DNA from: Rhizobium binae
GTDB taxonomy: Bacteria; Pseudomonadota; Alphaproteobacteria; Rhizobiales; Rhizobiaceae
Assembly (NCBI RefSeq): GCF_017357225.1
Contig: NZ_CP071604.1
Coordinates: forward strand, 1,305,001 to 1,369,000
DNA: 64,000 bases
Direction of reading: 5' to 3'
The notes under the pieces are model-generated. The model was not told the origin of the DNA. It was given only the letters and a program-made list of their open reading frames with translations, and made no database searches. The translations under genes were made by a program, and so were the position numbers. Numbering within the stretch: the stretch's first letter is position 1; every line of letters starts with the position of its first letter. This document shows, in pieces, positions 26,146-35,576 of the stretch.

Positions 26146-28485
26146 TCATGGCAGCGTATAGGCGATCACATAATCGCCGGGCTTGGTGCCGACCGAGCCG
26201 TGGCCGCCGGCGACCATGACGACATATTGCTTGTTGTCGTCGGTCGTATAGGTCATCGGCGTCGCCTGGCCGCCGGCGGGCAGCCGCGCGCGCCAGAGTT
26301 CCCGCCCGCTCGTCACGTCATAGGCCCTGAGGTAGTTGTCGACCGCGGCCCCGAGGAAGGCGACGCCGCCTTTGGTCAGCATCGGCCCTCCGATGCCGGG
26401 CACGCCGACCTTGAAGGGCAGGGGCAGTGGCGTCATGTCGCGCACAGTGCCGTTCTTATGCATATAGGCGATCTTGCCGGTACGCAGGTCGACGCCTGCG
26501 ACATAGCCCCATGGCGGCGCCTGGCAGGGGATCTGCATCGGCCCGAGGAATGGCCCCATGAAGACGCCGTAGGGCGCGCCGTCATTGCGGTTGAGCCCCT
26601 GTTCGCTGCCCTTCTCGTCCTGGCCGCGCGGCGGAATGTCGGCGGCCGGCACCAGGCGGGAGGTGAAGGCGAGATAGGTCGGCATGCCGAACATGATCTG
26701 CCGCTCCGGATCCACCGCCACTGAGCCCCAGTTGAAGGTGCCGAAATTGCCGGGATAGACGATCGTCCCTTTAAGCGACGGCGGCGTGTAGCGGCCCTCA
26801 TAGCGGTAGCGGTGGAAATCGATGCGGCAGAGCAGCTGGTCGAACAGCGACACGCCCCACATGTCCTTTTCCTTCAGCGGCTCGGGCGAGAAGGTGAGGT
26901 CGGAGATCGGCTGCGTCGGTGAGGTATGATCGCCCGAGACCGCGCCGCCCGGCGCTGGAATCTCCTTGATGGGAATGATCGGCTCGCCGCTGCGCCGGTC
27001 GAGCACGTAGATATCGCCTTGCTTGGTCGGGCCGACGAGGGCGGGAACCACGCTGCCGTCAGGCTTGGTCAGATCGATTAGCGCCGGCTGGGCCGGGACA
27101 TCCATGTCCCAGAGGTCGTGATGCACGGTCTGGCGCACCCAGCGCAACTGGCCGCTGGCGATGTCAAGGGCGACGATCGAGGACGAGAATTTCTCGACAT
27201 TGTCGCTGCGGCCGATGCCGATCTGGTCGGGCACCTGGTTGCCGAGCGGGATGTAGACCATGCCGAGCGCCTCGTCGACGCTGAAGACCGACCAGCTGTT
27301 CGGCGAATTGGTCGTATAGGTCTGGCCCTCGGCGATCGGCGTCGTCACATCGGGATTGCCGGAATCCCAGTTCCAAACCAGTGCGCCTGTCCTGATGTCG
27401 AAGGCGCGGATGACGCCGGACTGCTCCTCGGTCGAATAATTGTCGTTGACCGCCCCGCCGATGATGATCTTGCCAGCCACCGCGACGGGCGGCGAGGTGG
27501 AATAATAATAGCCGGCCGGGTTGAAGCGCATGCCGGTTTCCAGGTGCAGAACGCCCTGATCGGCAAAGCTGGTGCACACCTTCCCGTCTGCCGCGTCGAG
27601 CGCGATCAGCCGGGCATCCGAGGTCGGCAGGTAGACGCGCTCGGCGCAGGGCTGGCCAGCCGCCACATCGGGATCGGCATAATAGGTAACGCCGCGGCAC
27701 GTCTGATGCTGCCGGTTCGGGTTCATGCCGGAATTGGCGTCGTATTTCCATTTCTCCTTGCCGGTCTTGGCGTCGAGCGCGATCGCCCAATTGTGCGGCG
27801 TGCAGAGATAGAGCGTGTCCTTCACCTTGAGCGGCGTCACCTGATAGGTGGTCTCGCTGATATCCTCCGGCCGTTTGACGTCGCCGGTCTGGTATCGCCA
27901 GGCCTCCTTGAGCGTGGAGACATTCTCTGCGGTGATCTGGTCGAGCGGCGAATAGCGCTGGCCGAACGGCGTGCGGCCATATTGATGCCATTCCCCATCC
28001 GGCACGCTGCCGCCGAAAGCGGGGTTGGCTGCGACCTGATCCTTCGGCAGTTCGCCGGCGAGATCATGCGGATCCGTCGTCATCGAATAAAGGGCGACGA
28101 GGATGGCCAGAATGACCGGTATGGCGAGCGGCCAGGGATTGGCGCCGTAGGTGATGCCGGTCGGGCTGCGAAAGCCGAGTGGCTGGCGAATCCATGGCGT
28201 CAGCAGCCAGAGTCCGAGCAAGATGATGACGCCGCCGCGCGGGCCGAGCTGCCACCAGTCGAAACCGACCTCCCACACCGCCCAGACAAGCGCTGCGACG
28301 ACGAGCACCGCATAGACCCAGAGCGCCACCGCCTTGCGCATCAGAAGCAGCCCAGCGGTGATGAGAAAAATCAGCCCGGCGAACAGATAGAAGATGCTGC
28401 CGCCGAGCGTGACGAGCCAGAGCCCGCCACCACCGAGCGCCAGCCCGATGATGATGAAGAGGATGGAGGTGATGACGATCGTCAT
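26146..28485 (-). CDS. gcd: Membrane-bound PQQ-dependent glucose dehydrogenase
   Basis: 779 residues, close to the 796 of the enterobacterial enzyme. Residues 1-145 form about five membrane segments that bind ubiquinone. The rest is the eight-bladed quinoprotein propeller, with repeats such as TGKEKWKYDAN, DIRTGALVWNWD and SGRELWRARLPAGG. GTFNWGSVAVDP is a typical late blade. The enzyme oxidises glucose to gluconolactone in the periplasm and passes electrons to quinone. It needs PQQ; no pqq biosynthesis gene is in the window. It diverges from nothing: selO lies upstream on the same strand after 176 bases. Confidence 0.93.
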   Translation of the reverse strand: MTIVITSILFIIIGLALGGGGLWLVTLGGSIFYLFAGLIFLITAGLLLMRKAVALWVYAVLVVAALVWAVWEVGFDWWQLGPRGGVIILLGLWLLTPWIRQPLGFRSPTGITYGANPWPLAIPVILAILVALYSMTTDPHDLAGELPKDQVAANPAFGGSVPDGEWHQYGRTPFGQRYSPLDQITAENVSTLKEAWRYQTGDVKRPEDISETTYQVTPLKVKDTLYLCTPHNWAIALDAKTGKEKWKYDANSGMNPNRQHQTCRGVTYYADPDVAAGQPCAERVYLPTSDARLIALDAADGKVCTSFADQGVLHLETGMRFNPAGYYYSTSPPVAVAGKIIIGGAVNDNYSTEEQSGVIRAFDIRTGALVWNWDSGNPDVTTPIAEGQTYTTNSPNSWSVFSVDEALGMVYIPLGNQVPDQIGIGRSDNVEKFSSSIVALDIASGQLRWVRQTVHHDLWDMDVPAQPALIDLTKPDGSVVPALVGPTKQGDIYVLDRRSGEPIIPIKEIPAPGGAVSGDHTSPTQPISDLTFSPEPLKEKDMWGVSLFDQLLCRIDFHRYRYEGRYTPPSLKGTIVYPGNFGTFNWGSVAVDPERQIMFGMPTYLAFTSRLVPAADIPPRGQDEKGSEQGLNRNDGAPYGVFMGPFLGPMQIPCQAPPWGYVAGVDLRTGKIAYMHKNGTVRDMTPLPLPFKVGVPGIGGPMLTKGGVAFLGAAVDNYLRAYDVTSGRELWRARLPAGGQATPMTYTTDDNKQYVVMVAGGHGSVGTKPGDYVIAYTLP

Positions 28486-28661
28486 TAGGCTGTCTCCCGC
28501 AGAGGTTCGTCGGGTGAAGGAAGGGCGGAAAAGCCCCGCCGATCAGCCAGATAGCGCGAGAGAGATTCCTTTCAACGGCCGCATTTGCCGCAGGGTGAAA
28601 TCACGGCACGGTTGTAACAATGACGGCCGCGGGCCCCAATGGAGGCAGGATCTAACGTCGC

Positions 28662-30164
28662 TCACGTCCCGCAGAAGGTCGCAAGCACCCGTTCGTGCGG
28701 TTTCGGCGGCTCGCCATAGCCGGCAAAATCCGGCTGGTTCTCATAAGGCCTGGCAAGTACCGTCAGCAGCGCCTCGAACAGCGAGAAATCGCCGTTTTCG
28801 ACCGCAGCTTCGATCGCCTGTTCAACCCGGTGGTTGCGCGGAATGAAGGCCGGATTGACGCTGCGCATGGCGGTGGCGCGCGCGCTGGTGGTCTGGGGAT
28901 CGCGTGACAGCCGCTCGCGCCATTGCGTGAGCCAGGCGCGGCTGGCTTCCGCCTCGCGGAAACTGGCGGCAAAGGCGGGCTCCGCGGCCTCGTCGCCGGC
29001 AAGATCCGACAGCCGGCGGAAAGTCAGGGTGAAATCGGCGTTCTGTGCCTGCATCAGCGACAGCAGCGCCTGCACCAGCTCGAGATCGCCATCCTCGTCG
29101 CCGGTAAGGCCGATCTTTTTTCGCATCCCGGCCAGCCAATGCGCCTGGAACCGTTCGCCATAGGCGCGGATCACGCCATTCGCCTTGTCGACCGCCGAGT
29201 CCGGCTCACCGTCGATCAGCGGCAGCAGCGTTTCGCCGAGCCTTGCGAGGTTCCATTGGCCGATGCCGGGCTGGTTGGCATAGGCATAGCGGCCATGCTG
29301 GTCGATCGAGGAGAAGACGGTCGCCGGATCATAGGCATCCATGAAGGCGCAGGGACCGAAATCGATCGTCTCGCCGGAAACCGTCATATTGTCGGTGTTC
29401 ATCACGCCGTGGATGAAACCGACATGCAGCCAGCGGGCGATCAGCGCCGCCTGACGTTCCGAAACCGCCTCGAACAGTGCGAGATAGGGGTTGTCGGCTT
29501 CTCTCAGCGCGGGATAGTGCCGATCGATCACGTAATCGGCGAGCGACCGCACGCCTTCGGTATCGCCCCGCGCCGCAAAATATTGGAAGGTGCCGACCCT
29601 GATGTGGCTGGCCGCCACCCGGGTGAAGACGGCGCCCGGCAACACCTCTTCGCGATAGACCGGCTCGCCTGTCGTCACCGCCGCCAGCGCCCGCGTCGCG
29701 GGGATGCCGAGCGCAAACATCGCCTCGCTGATGATATATTCGCGCAACACCGGCCCGATTGCCGCCCGCCCGTCGCCGCGACGCGAAAAAGGCGTCGGCC
29801 CGGCACCCTTCAGCTGGATATCGAAGCGCTTGCCGCTACGGTCGATCACCTCCCCGAGCAGGATCGCCCGGCCGTCGCCGAGCTGCGGCGAGAAGCCGCC
29901 GAACTGATGCCCGGCATAGGCCATCGCCAGCGGCTCGGCCCCCTCGGGAATGAGATTGCCGGAAAAGATCGCCGCGCCGTCACGCCGCAGCGCCTCGACA
30001 TCGAGCCCGAGTTCGGCGGCCAGCGGCTCGTTGAGCTTGATCAGCCAGGGTTCGCTCACCGGCGTCGGCGATTGCGGCGCAAAGAAGTGCTTGGGCAAGC
30101 CGACATAGCTGTTGTCGAACGGAAAGGCCGCGCCGGACCGGATTTTCTGCGGGGTCGAGGTCAT
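28662..30164 (-). CDS. selO: SelO protein adenylyltransferase (YdiU/UPF0061)
   Basis: 500 residues with the pseudokinase core of SelO. Visible markers include MAYAGHQFGGFSPQLGDGRA, IQLKGAGPTPFSRRGDGRAA, a GVMNTDNM catalytic-loop equivalent and IDFGPCAFMDAY (DFG-like). The family transfers AMP from ATP to Ser, Thr or Tyr of target proteins and responds to redox stress (family knowledge). The C-terminus ends in FCGT, with a single Cys in the position where eukaryotic homologues may have selenocysteine. Confidence 0.93.
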   Translation of the reverse strand: MTSTPQKIRSGAAFPFDNSYVGLPKHFFAPQSPTPVSEPWLIKLNEPLAAELGLDVEALRRDGAAIFSGNLIPEGAEPLAMAYAGHQFGGFSPQLGDGRAILLGEVIDRSGKRFDIQLKGAGPTPFSRRGDGRAAIGPVLREYIISEAMFALGIPATRALAAVTTGEPVYREEVLPGAVFTRVAASHIRVGTFQYFAARGDTEGVRSLADYVIDRHYPALREADNPYLALFEAVSERQAALIARWLHVGFIHGVMNTDNMTVSGETIDFGPCAFMDAYDPATVFSSIDQHGRYAYANQPGIGQWNLARLGETLLPLIDGEPDSAVDKANGVIRAYGERFQAHWLAGMRKKIGLTGDEDGDLELVQALLSLMQAQNADFTLTFRRLSDLAGDEAAEPAFAASFREAEASRAWLTQWRERLSRDPQTTSARATAMRSVNPAFIPRNHRVEQAIEAAVENGDFSLFEALLTVLARPYENQPDFAGYGEPPKPHERVLATFCGT

Positions 30165-30315
30165 TAGTCTTAGGTAGGGCTGCGGTGACCGCAGCGCAAG
30201 CCGCTGCTGTCAAGCCAGGACTCCTTGCGAAGGCCGAGAGCAAGGCCGATTTAAAGATGCCTTCGCGGCCCTAGCCGTCCTTGGCTGTCCGCTGGGGAAT
30301 CGGCGACGTGCCTGC

Positions 30316-31209
30316 TCATCGTTCGATATAGGCGGCAAGCTCTTCAGGCGTTCCCTGCGGAAAGGCCGCTTTCAGATAGTCGAGAAACGCCGACACGCGC
30401 GCGCTGAGCAGCCGCCGTGACGGATAGAGTGCCCAGAGAGTCGTCTCAAATTCATCCGCCTGGCCCCAGTTCGCCAACGTGCCGGCAGCCAGATCGGAGA
30501 TCGCAAGCGACAGTGGCAGGCGCGCCGCGCCGAGACCCGCGCGAACGGCATCTCGAACCATGACGAACGAGGCGAGGCTCAGAACCGGCTTTGCCGTCAG
30601 GCGCGACTTTCCCTCGGGCGTCGTGACCGCCCACGATTCGGCGCCGGCCATCGATCCCCGCACAATGGCAGGAACAGGCTCGCCGCCATGTGGACGCGGC
30701 AGCTTGGGGCTTGCCACCACGACCAACCTGTCACGCAAGAAGACACGCCCGACGAGACTTTCGTCCGGCTGCGGATTCACGCGAATGACCAGGTCATAGG
30801 CTTCGTCGATCATGTCGACGGCCCTGTCTTCCGTCGTGATTTCGAGCTGAACTTCGGGATATTTCAGGACGAATCCTGCCGCGAGCTTTCCCAATACCGT
30901 CTGGGAAAACAGCAGCGGTGCACTGAGCCGCAACCGACCCCTCGGGCTTTGCCCTCCCGAGGCAATTGCCTTCGCGGTTTCATCGAGCTCGGTCAGCAGC
31001 GCGCCGGTTCGCTCAAACAGAGCGCGTCCCTCCTCCGTGAGCTTCAGCGTGCGCGCGCCTCGCTCGAACAGGCGCAGATCGAGATTCGCCTCCAGCTCGG
31101 CCACGCGTCGGGAAAGCGTCGCCTTCGGACGGCCCGCTGCCCGTGCAGCCTTTCCGAATCCACCATGGCGGGCTACGAGATTGAAATCGGCAAGCGCGAG
31201 GAGGTCCAT
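30316..31209 (-). CDS. LysR-family transcriptional regulator
   Basis: 297 residues from ATG 31209; a GTG three codons upstream is an alternative. Helix-turn-helix at about 5-60: LADFNLVARHGGFGKAARAA and LSRRVAELEANLDLRLFER. The effector domain follows with EDRAVDMIDEAYDLVIRV, typical of the CrgA/DsdC-like group. It diverges from the NmrA-like oxidoreductase gene starting about 100 bases away and probably regulates it. Confidence 0.9.
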   Translation of the reverse strand: MDLLALADFNLVARHGGFGKAARAAGRPKATLSRRVAELEANLDLRLFERGARTLKLTEEGRALFERTGALLTELDETAKAIASGGQSPRGRLRLSAPLLFSQTVLGKLAAGFVLKYPEVQLEITTEDRAVDMIDEAYDLVIRVNPQPDESLVGRVFLRDRLVVVASPKLPRPHGGEPVPAIVRGSMAGAESWAVTTPEGKSRLTAKPVLSLASFVMVRDAVRAGLGAARLPLSLAISDLAAGTLANWGQADEFETTLWALYPSRRLLSARVSAFLDYLKAAFPQGTPEELAAYIER

Positions 31210-31312
31210 GTGTTTCACCAGCGAGACAGAGTGTCCAGATTCCGGGTCTATTGGTGTTAATCTGGATCACTTACTTGGTTGGTGTCAACTGAACTCAACC
31301 GGAGTAACCCCG

Positions 31313-32182
31313 ATGACCATTCTCGTTACTGGCGCCACCGGCCGCGTCGGCCGCCACCTGGTCGACCAACTCGTCCAGCGCGGTGCAAAGGTCCGCGTGC
31401 TGACGCGCGACGCTTCAAAAGCCAATGTCCCTGTCGGCGTCGAAGTCGCTCAAGGCGAAATGCTCGACATCGATGCGCTGCGCAGCGCCTTCAAAGGCGT
31501 CCGCACCCTGTTCCTGCTCAATGCCGTCACCGGCGACGAATTTACCCAGTCGATCATCACCCTCAATGTCGCTCGCGAGGCGGGGATCGAGCGGGTGGTC
31601 TACCTGTCGGTGTTTGGAGCCGACCGCGCGGTCAACGTGCCCCATTTTGCCGTGAAGTTCGGCGCCGAGCGCATGCTCGCGCAGATGGGCTTCAGCGCCA
31701 CGATCCTGCGTCCGACCTACTTCATCGACAACGAGCTGATGATCAAGGACGTGATCCTGGGCCACGGCGTTTATCCCATGCCGATCGGCGGCAAGGGCTT
31801 GGCCATGGTCGATGCGCGCGACATCGCAGAGGTCGCCGCAATCGAACTCATTCGGCGCGACCGCGCCACCGGTGCGCTCCCGATCGAAACCATCAATCTG
31901 GTCGGCCCCGACACGCTGACCGGTACCGACGTGGCGAAGATCTGGTCAGACCTGCTGGGGCGGCCGATCGTCTATGGCGGCGATGATCCCAGCGGCTTCG
32001 AGCAGAACATGGCCAGCTTCATGCCTAAGTGGATGGCCTATGAGATGCGACTGATGGCCGAGCGCTACGTTACCATCGGCATGGTTCCAGAGGCGGGCGA
32101 CGTCGAACGGCTGACCGGGATCCTGAGACGCCCGCTGCGCTCGTACCGCGATTTCGCGGCCGCGATTACGACTGCCGCCTGA
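31313..32182 (+). CDS. NmrA-like NAD(P)-binding protein (atypical SDR)
   Basis: 289 residues from ATG 31313, with GGAG upstream. The N-terminal Rossmann motif is TGATGRVGRHL (GxxGxxG). VVYLSVFGADR and ILRPTYFIDN fit the NmrA/QOR2-type atypical short-chain dehydrogenases, some of which are quinone reductases and others NADP-sensing regulators. The canonical Tyr-x-x-x-Lys pair is not evident. It is paired with a divergent LysR gene. Confidence 0.88.
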   Translation: MTILVTGATGRVGRHLVDQLVQRGAKVRVLTRDASKANVPVGVEVAQGEMLDIDALRSAFKGVRTLFLLNAVTGDEFTQSIITLNVAREAGIERVVYLSVFGADRAVNVPHFAVKFGAERMLAQMGFSATILRPTYFIDNELMIKDVILGHGVYPMPIGGKGLAMVDARDIAEVAAIELIRRDRATGALPIETINLVGPDTLTGTDVAKIWSDLLGRPIVYGGDDPSGFEQNMASFMPKWMAYEMRLMAERYVTIGMVPEAGDVERLTGILRRPLRSYRDFAAAITTAA

Positions 32183-32214
32183 GCGGAGCCGCGATCCGAC
32201 GACGAGGAGATCCC

Positions 32215-32595
32215 ATGAAACCTCCGGCGAATTCGCACTCGGCTTGCGAGCAGGTCTGGAAGGGATTGGAGCTGAAGGCGCGAGACGCGCGCCTTTGTTC
32301 CCTCCGCGGTCTGCACCGGATTCGATGCGGTGGCGAGCGTGCAATTATTTCACCGGCGAGGCCACTCGCCGGCGGGGATCCCTGCGCGATCGTCACCCTT
32401 CGGCAGCATCCAGCTGCCGCATTGCTTCGCCCTGGCGCAGTTGACTACAAGGCGGCTCCCGCTGCCCGCCTGGCGGGCATGGAGGGCGCCGTCACGAAGA
32501 TCGTGCCGATGCAAGCAATCGTGATCTGCTTTTCCCTCTCGTCAAAGCTGCTTTGCCATAAAGGACATAGCGCCGCCATGATCGCGGGCGTATAG
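32215..32595 (+). CDS. Doubtful ORF, unknown product
   Basis: 126 codons from ATG 32215, with GAGGAG five bases upstream. The protein is Ala/Arg/Leu-rich without a recognisable domain. Other frames of the same stretch are also open for 60 or more codons, so this could be a decayed gene or plain noncoding GC-rich DNA. It occupies most of the 505-base gap (32183-32687) between the NmrA-like and MFS genes. No hairpin or repeat stands out in the remainder. Confidence 0.25.
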   Translation: MKPPANSHSACEQVWKGLELKARDARLCSLRGLHRIRCGGERAIISPARPLAGGDPCAIVTLRQHPAAALLRPGAVDYKAAPAARLAGMEGAVTKIVPMQAIVICFSLSSKLLCHKGHSAAMIAGV

Positions 32596-32687
32596 CAGAT
32601 TGTCTCCCCTTGGCATTATGCCATGTCATCCCCCGCGGCCTTGCAGCCTCGTGTGCTTCGCCGCGCCACCGCGAGTGATCCCGGACG

Positions 32688-34142
32688 ATGTCGGATCAGA
32701 TTTACCAGGCGCCGATGGTGCGGCGCGCCGCGCCCAATTTCCGGGTGATCGCGATGATTGTCGCGAGTGCGATGCTGATGGAAAATATCGACGCGACTGT
32801 GCTGGCGACGGCGCTACCGACCATGGCGCGCGATTTTGCTGTCAGCGCGCCGGCCATGTCGATCGCGCTCACCTCCTATCTCCTCAGCCTGGCGATCTTC
32901 ATTCCGGCGAGCGGCCGGATGGCCGACAGTTTCGGCTCCCGCACCGTCTTCCGCGCGGCCATCGCCGTTTTCGTGATCGGCTCCATCCTCTGCGCGCTGG
33001 CGCCGACGCTGCCCTTCCTGGTGCTGGCGCGACTGTTGCAGGGCATGGGCGGCGCGATGATGATGCCGGTCGGCCGCCTCGTGCTGATGCGCAGCGTCGC
33101 CCGCAAGGATATGGTCAGCGCCATGTCCTGGCTGCTGGTGCCGGCGCTGATCGGCCCGATCGTCGGCCCGCCGCTCGGCGGCTTCATCGTTACCTATCTC
33201 GACTGGCGCTGGATATTCTACATCAACGTGCCGATCGGCATCATCGGCATGATCTTCGTCTCGATCTACATCGACGAGGTCAAGGGCAAGGCGAGCGGCC
33301 GCTTCGATACGATCGGCTTCGTCCTCTCCGGCATCTCGCTCGGCTCGCTGCTCTTCGGCTTCGAAATGTCGAGCCACGAAGGCGAGGGCGCTTTCTCGAT
33401 CTTCCTCATCGCCATCGGCCTCATCTTCGGCATCGCCTATTTGAGGCATGCCCGCCGGCATCCGTCGCCGATCCTGGATTTCTCGTTGATGAAGGTGCCG
33501 AGCTTCGGCACCTCGGTCATCGCCGGTTCGCTGACGCGCATCACCCAGGGCGCCCAGCCCTTCCTGTTGCCGCTGCTCTTCCAGATCGGCTTCGGCCTGT
33601 CGGCGGCCGCCGCCGGGCAGATCGTCATCGCCACCGCGCTTGGCGCTCTCGCCATGAAGCCGATGGCGAAGTTCGTCTTCAGCCGGCTCGGTTTCCGCCG
33701 CAGCCTCGTCCTCAACGGCATTCTCGGCACGATCGGCTACGGCCTCTGCGCCGCCTTCCGGCCGGATTGGCCGATGCCGCTGATCTTCATCGTCCTGATA
33801 CTCAGCGCCTTCTTCCTGTCATTCCAGTTCACCGCCTACAACACGATTGCCTATGACGAGATCGACAGGGAGCGGATGAGCTCGGCCACGAGTTTCTACA
33901 CAACCTTCCAGCAGCTGATGCTGTCGCTCGGCATCTGCATCGGGGCTTTGGCACTGCATGGATCGATGGCCTTGTCAGGCGCCGAAACGCCTGGTCTCGG
34001 CGATTTCTCCGCCGCCTTCATCGTCGTTACGGTCATCTCGATCACCGCGACCGTCTGGAACCTGCGCTTCTCGCCGACATCAGGCGAGGAGATCAGCGGC
34101 TACAAGGCGAAACGGACGAATGGCGCCGTCGCCGAGGGCTGA
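32688..34142 (+). CDS. MFS transporter, DHA2 (14-TMS) exporter type
   Basis: 484 residues. Helix 1 is followed by ENIDATVLATALPTMARDF, the D1 motif of EmrB/QacA-like exporters. The motif-A-like SGRMADSFGSR lies between helices 2 and 3, and motif C reads IGPIVGPPLGGFI. Probable proton-driven exporter of small molecules. No membrane fusion partner adjoins it, unlike the pump at 6120. The start at 32688 lacks a strong Shine-Dalgarno. Confidence 0.88.
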   Translation: MSDQIYQAPMVRRAAPNFRVIAMIVASAMLMENIDATVLATALPTMARDFAVSAPAMSIALTSYLLSLAIFIPASGRMADSFGSRTVFRAAIAVFVIGSILCALAPTLPFLVLARLLQGMGGAMMMPVGRLVLMRSVARKDMVSAMSWLLVPALIGPIVGPPLGGFIVTYLDWRWIFYINVPIGIIGMIFVSIYIDEVKGKASGRFDTIGFVLSGISLGSLLFGFEMSSHEGEGAFSIFLIAIGLIFGIAYLRHARRHPSPILDFSLMKVPSFGTSVIAGSLTRITQGAQPFLLPLLFQIGFGLSAAAAGQIVIATALGALAMKPMAKFVFSRLGFRRSLVLNGILGTIGYGLCAAFRPDWPMPLIFIVLILSAFFLSFQFTAYNTIAYDEIDRERMSSATSFYTTFQQLMLSLGICIGALALHGSMALSGAETPGLGDFSAAFIVVTVISITATVWNLRFSPTSGEEISGYKAKRTNGAVAEG

Positions 34143-34159
34143 CGCCGCCTCTTCTCTCA

Positions 34160-34384
34160 TTAGAAGCAGACGGTCCCCCGCGGTGGCTTGCGCCGCATGG
34201 GCCGGCCCTCACGCCGGTCGGCCTCGAGCCCGTAGGCGCTCGGCCCGCCGAAGGCTGCGAGATCGATATCCCGCAACGCTACCTCCACCATCGCCTCGGA
34301 CTCGGCGCGCCCGCGCCGCCCCGTGATTCTAAGCCACAGCCCGCGCCAGTCTCGCCGGCGCGACTCCGCTCTCACCATCGTCAT
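34160..34384 (-). CDS. Small basic protein of unknown function
   Basis: 74 residues from ATG 34384, with AGGGAGGA at good spacing. It begins 23 bases after the stop of the homocysteine methyltransferase gene on the same strand, so the two are probably one operon. It is Arg-rich (RRRDWRGLWLRITGRRGR, RREGRPMRRKP) with an acidic middle and no membrane segment or signal peptide. I do not recognise the family. Confidence 0.6.
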   Translation of the reverse strand: MTMVRAESRRRDWRGLWLRITGRRGRAESEAMVEVALRDIDLAAFGGPSAYGLEADRREGRPMRRKPPRGTVCF

Positions 34385-34406
34385 CGTGCTGTCCTCCCTC
34401 TTGGGC

Positions 34407-35354
34407 TCACGCCGCCTGCGGCAGGCATGCCTCGCAGATGGCCGCGACATGGCGATGATCCGTGCCGCAGCAGCCGCCGAGCACGCGCAGCTCGGGCAGG
34501 CGATCGAGAAGCTTGCGGTATCGCCGCCCGAGATCTTCGGGATCGCCGGCATCGAGTGTCTCGCTGTTATCAAGCTGCTCGTGGCTCATGGTCGAAGCAT
34601 TGGCGCGGATTCCGGAAATGCGCTTTACCCATGCGCTGCCATGATCGAGAGCTCCTTCGAAGTGCATCGGATGCGCGCAATTGATCATGTAGTAGACCGG
34701 CGCTCCGCCGGTCGCCATGTCGGTCGTCTCGATGGCGTCCTGAATGCTGCGGCCCGTCACCAGCCTGCCGTCCGTCTCCAGCGTGAAGGAGATGGCGCAG
34801 GGCATGGCGAACGACTTTGCCGCACGCGCCACGCCGATCGCCTCGTCGATATTCGTCAACGTGAAGGCGCTCACCATATCCGCCTCCGTGCCCGCAAAGG
34901 CTTCGATCTGGAAGGCGTGGTAATCCTCCGCTTCGTTGGCGCTCATCATGCCCGCCTTGTAGCCGTCGCCGCGCGGGCCGATGGCGCCGCTGATGACGAT
35001 CGGCTGCCCTGGCTGCTCATAGGTGCTGCGCAAGCCGGCCAGCAGTTCGACGGCTTCTTCGTTCGCCGCCTTCAGCGCTTCGCTGGCGTAACCGAGCTTT
35101 CGCCCCCAATCGGGATTGGCCCGCCACGTGGCGGTGTCGAGCACGAAGCCGGTACCGTGCCGCCGTGCGATGTCGAGGTAGCGGCGATAGTAGTTCCGCG
35201 TGCGGTTCCGGCCATCTTCGGAAGCCAGCAATACGAAGGCGGCGAAATGCGGAAGCGCGATCCCTTCCTGGAAGATCATCGTCGTCTCCATGCCGCCATC
35301 GGTCAGGAAGGTGCCGCCTTTGAGTTGCGGTAAACTATGTCTGTACTTTGCCAT
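34407..35354 (-). CDS. Homocysteine S-methyltransferase family protein
   Basis: 315 residues. The barrel begins FLTDGGMETTMIF, the usual start of the family. Zinc ligands are visible as Cys in NCAHP and the Cys pair in GGCCGTDH near the C-terminus. These bind zinc and activate the thiol of homocysteine. Donor could be S-methylmethionine or betaine; the sequence does not decide. A small gene follows in the operon, and a TetR gene with its own operator diverges upstream. Confidence 0.9.
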   Translation of the reverse strand: MAKYRHSLPQLKGGTFLTDGGMETTMIFQEGIALPHFAAFVLLASEDGRNRTRNYYRRYLDIARRHGTGFVLDTATWRANPDWGRKLGYASEALKAANEEAVELLAGLRSTYEQPGQPIVISGAIGPRGDGYKAGMMSANEAEDYHAFQIEAFAGTEADMVSAFTLTNIDEAIGVARAAKSFAMPCAISFTLETDGRLVTGRSIQDAIETTDMATGGAPVYYMINCAHPMHFEGALDHGSAWVKRISGIRANASTMSHEQLDNSETLDAGDPEDLGRRYRKLLDRLPELRVLGGCCGTDHRHVAAICEACLPQAA

Positions 35355-35550
35355 TGTTGTGGTCTCTCCCGTCGTGGCGCCTGAAATGGCGGCCGTCGAT
35401 GAGTAAAGTTCTGCCGCTTAATCGGCTGCCAAACTAGGCGACTTGAGGTATACTGGCGAAAATTTCGATTTTAGACGATTCAAATCAAGCACTTGGCATC
35501 AGCCGATGCTGCCCGGAACCGAAGCGGATGCGAACCTTCGGCGCTCGAAA

Positions 35551-35567
35551 CTGTACCGCGGGTACAG
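35551..35567. promoter_or_regulatory. Palindrome, probable TetR operator
   Basis: CTGTACC-GCG-GGTACAG has 7-base exact arms around three central bases. It ends nine bases before the TetR ATG at 35577 and directly abuts its AGGAGG ribosome site, so binding would block transcription of tetR. It may also control the divergent methyltransferase operon. The regulatory role is inference. Confidence 0.7.
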
Positions 35568-35576
35568 GAGGGGGAG

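Noticed and set aside
27118..28488. 456-codon plus-strand ORF opposite gcd
   Set aside because: Antisense shadow of the quinoprotein; low-complexity translation.
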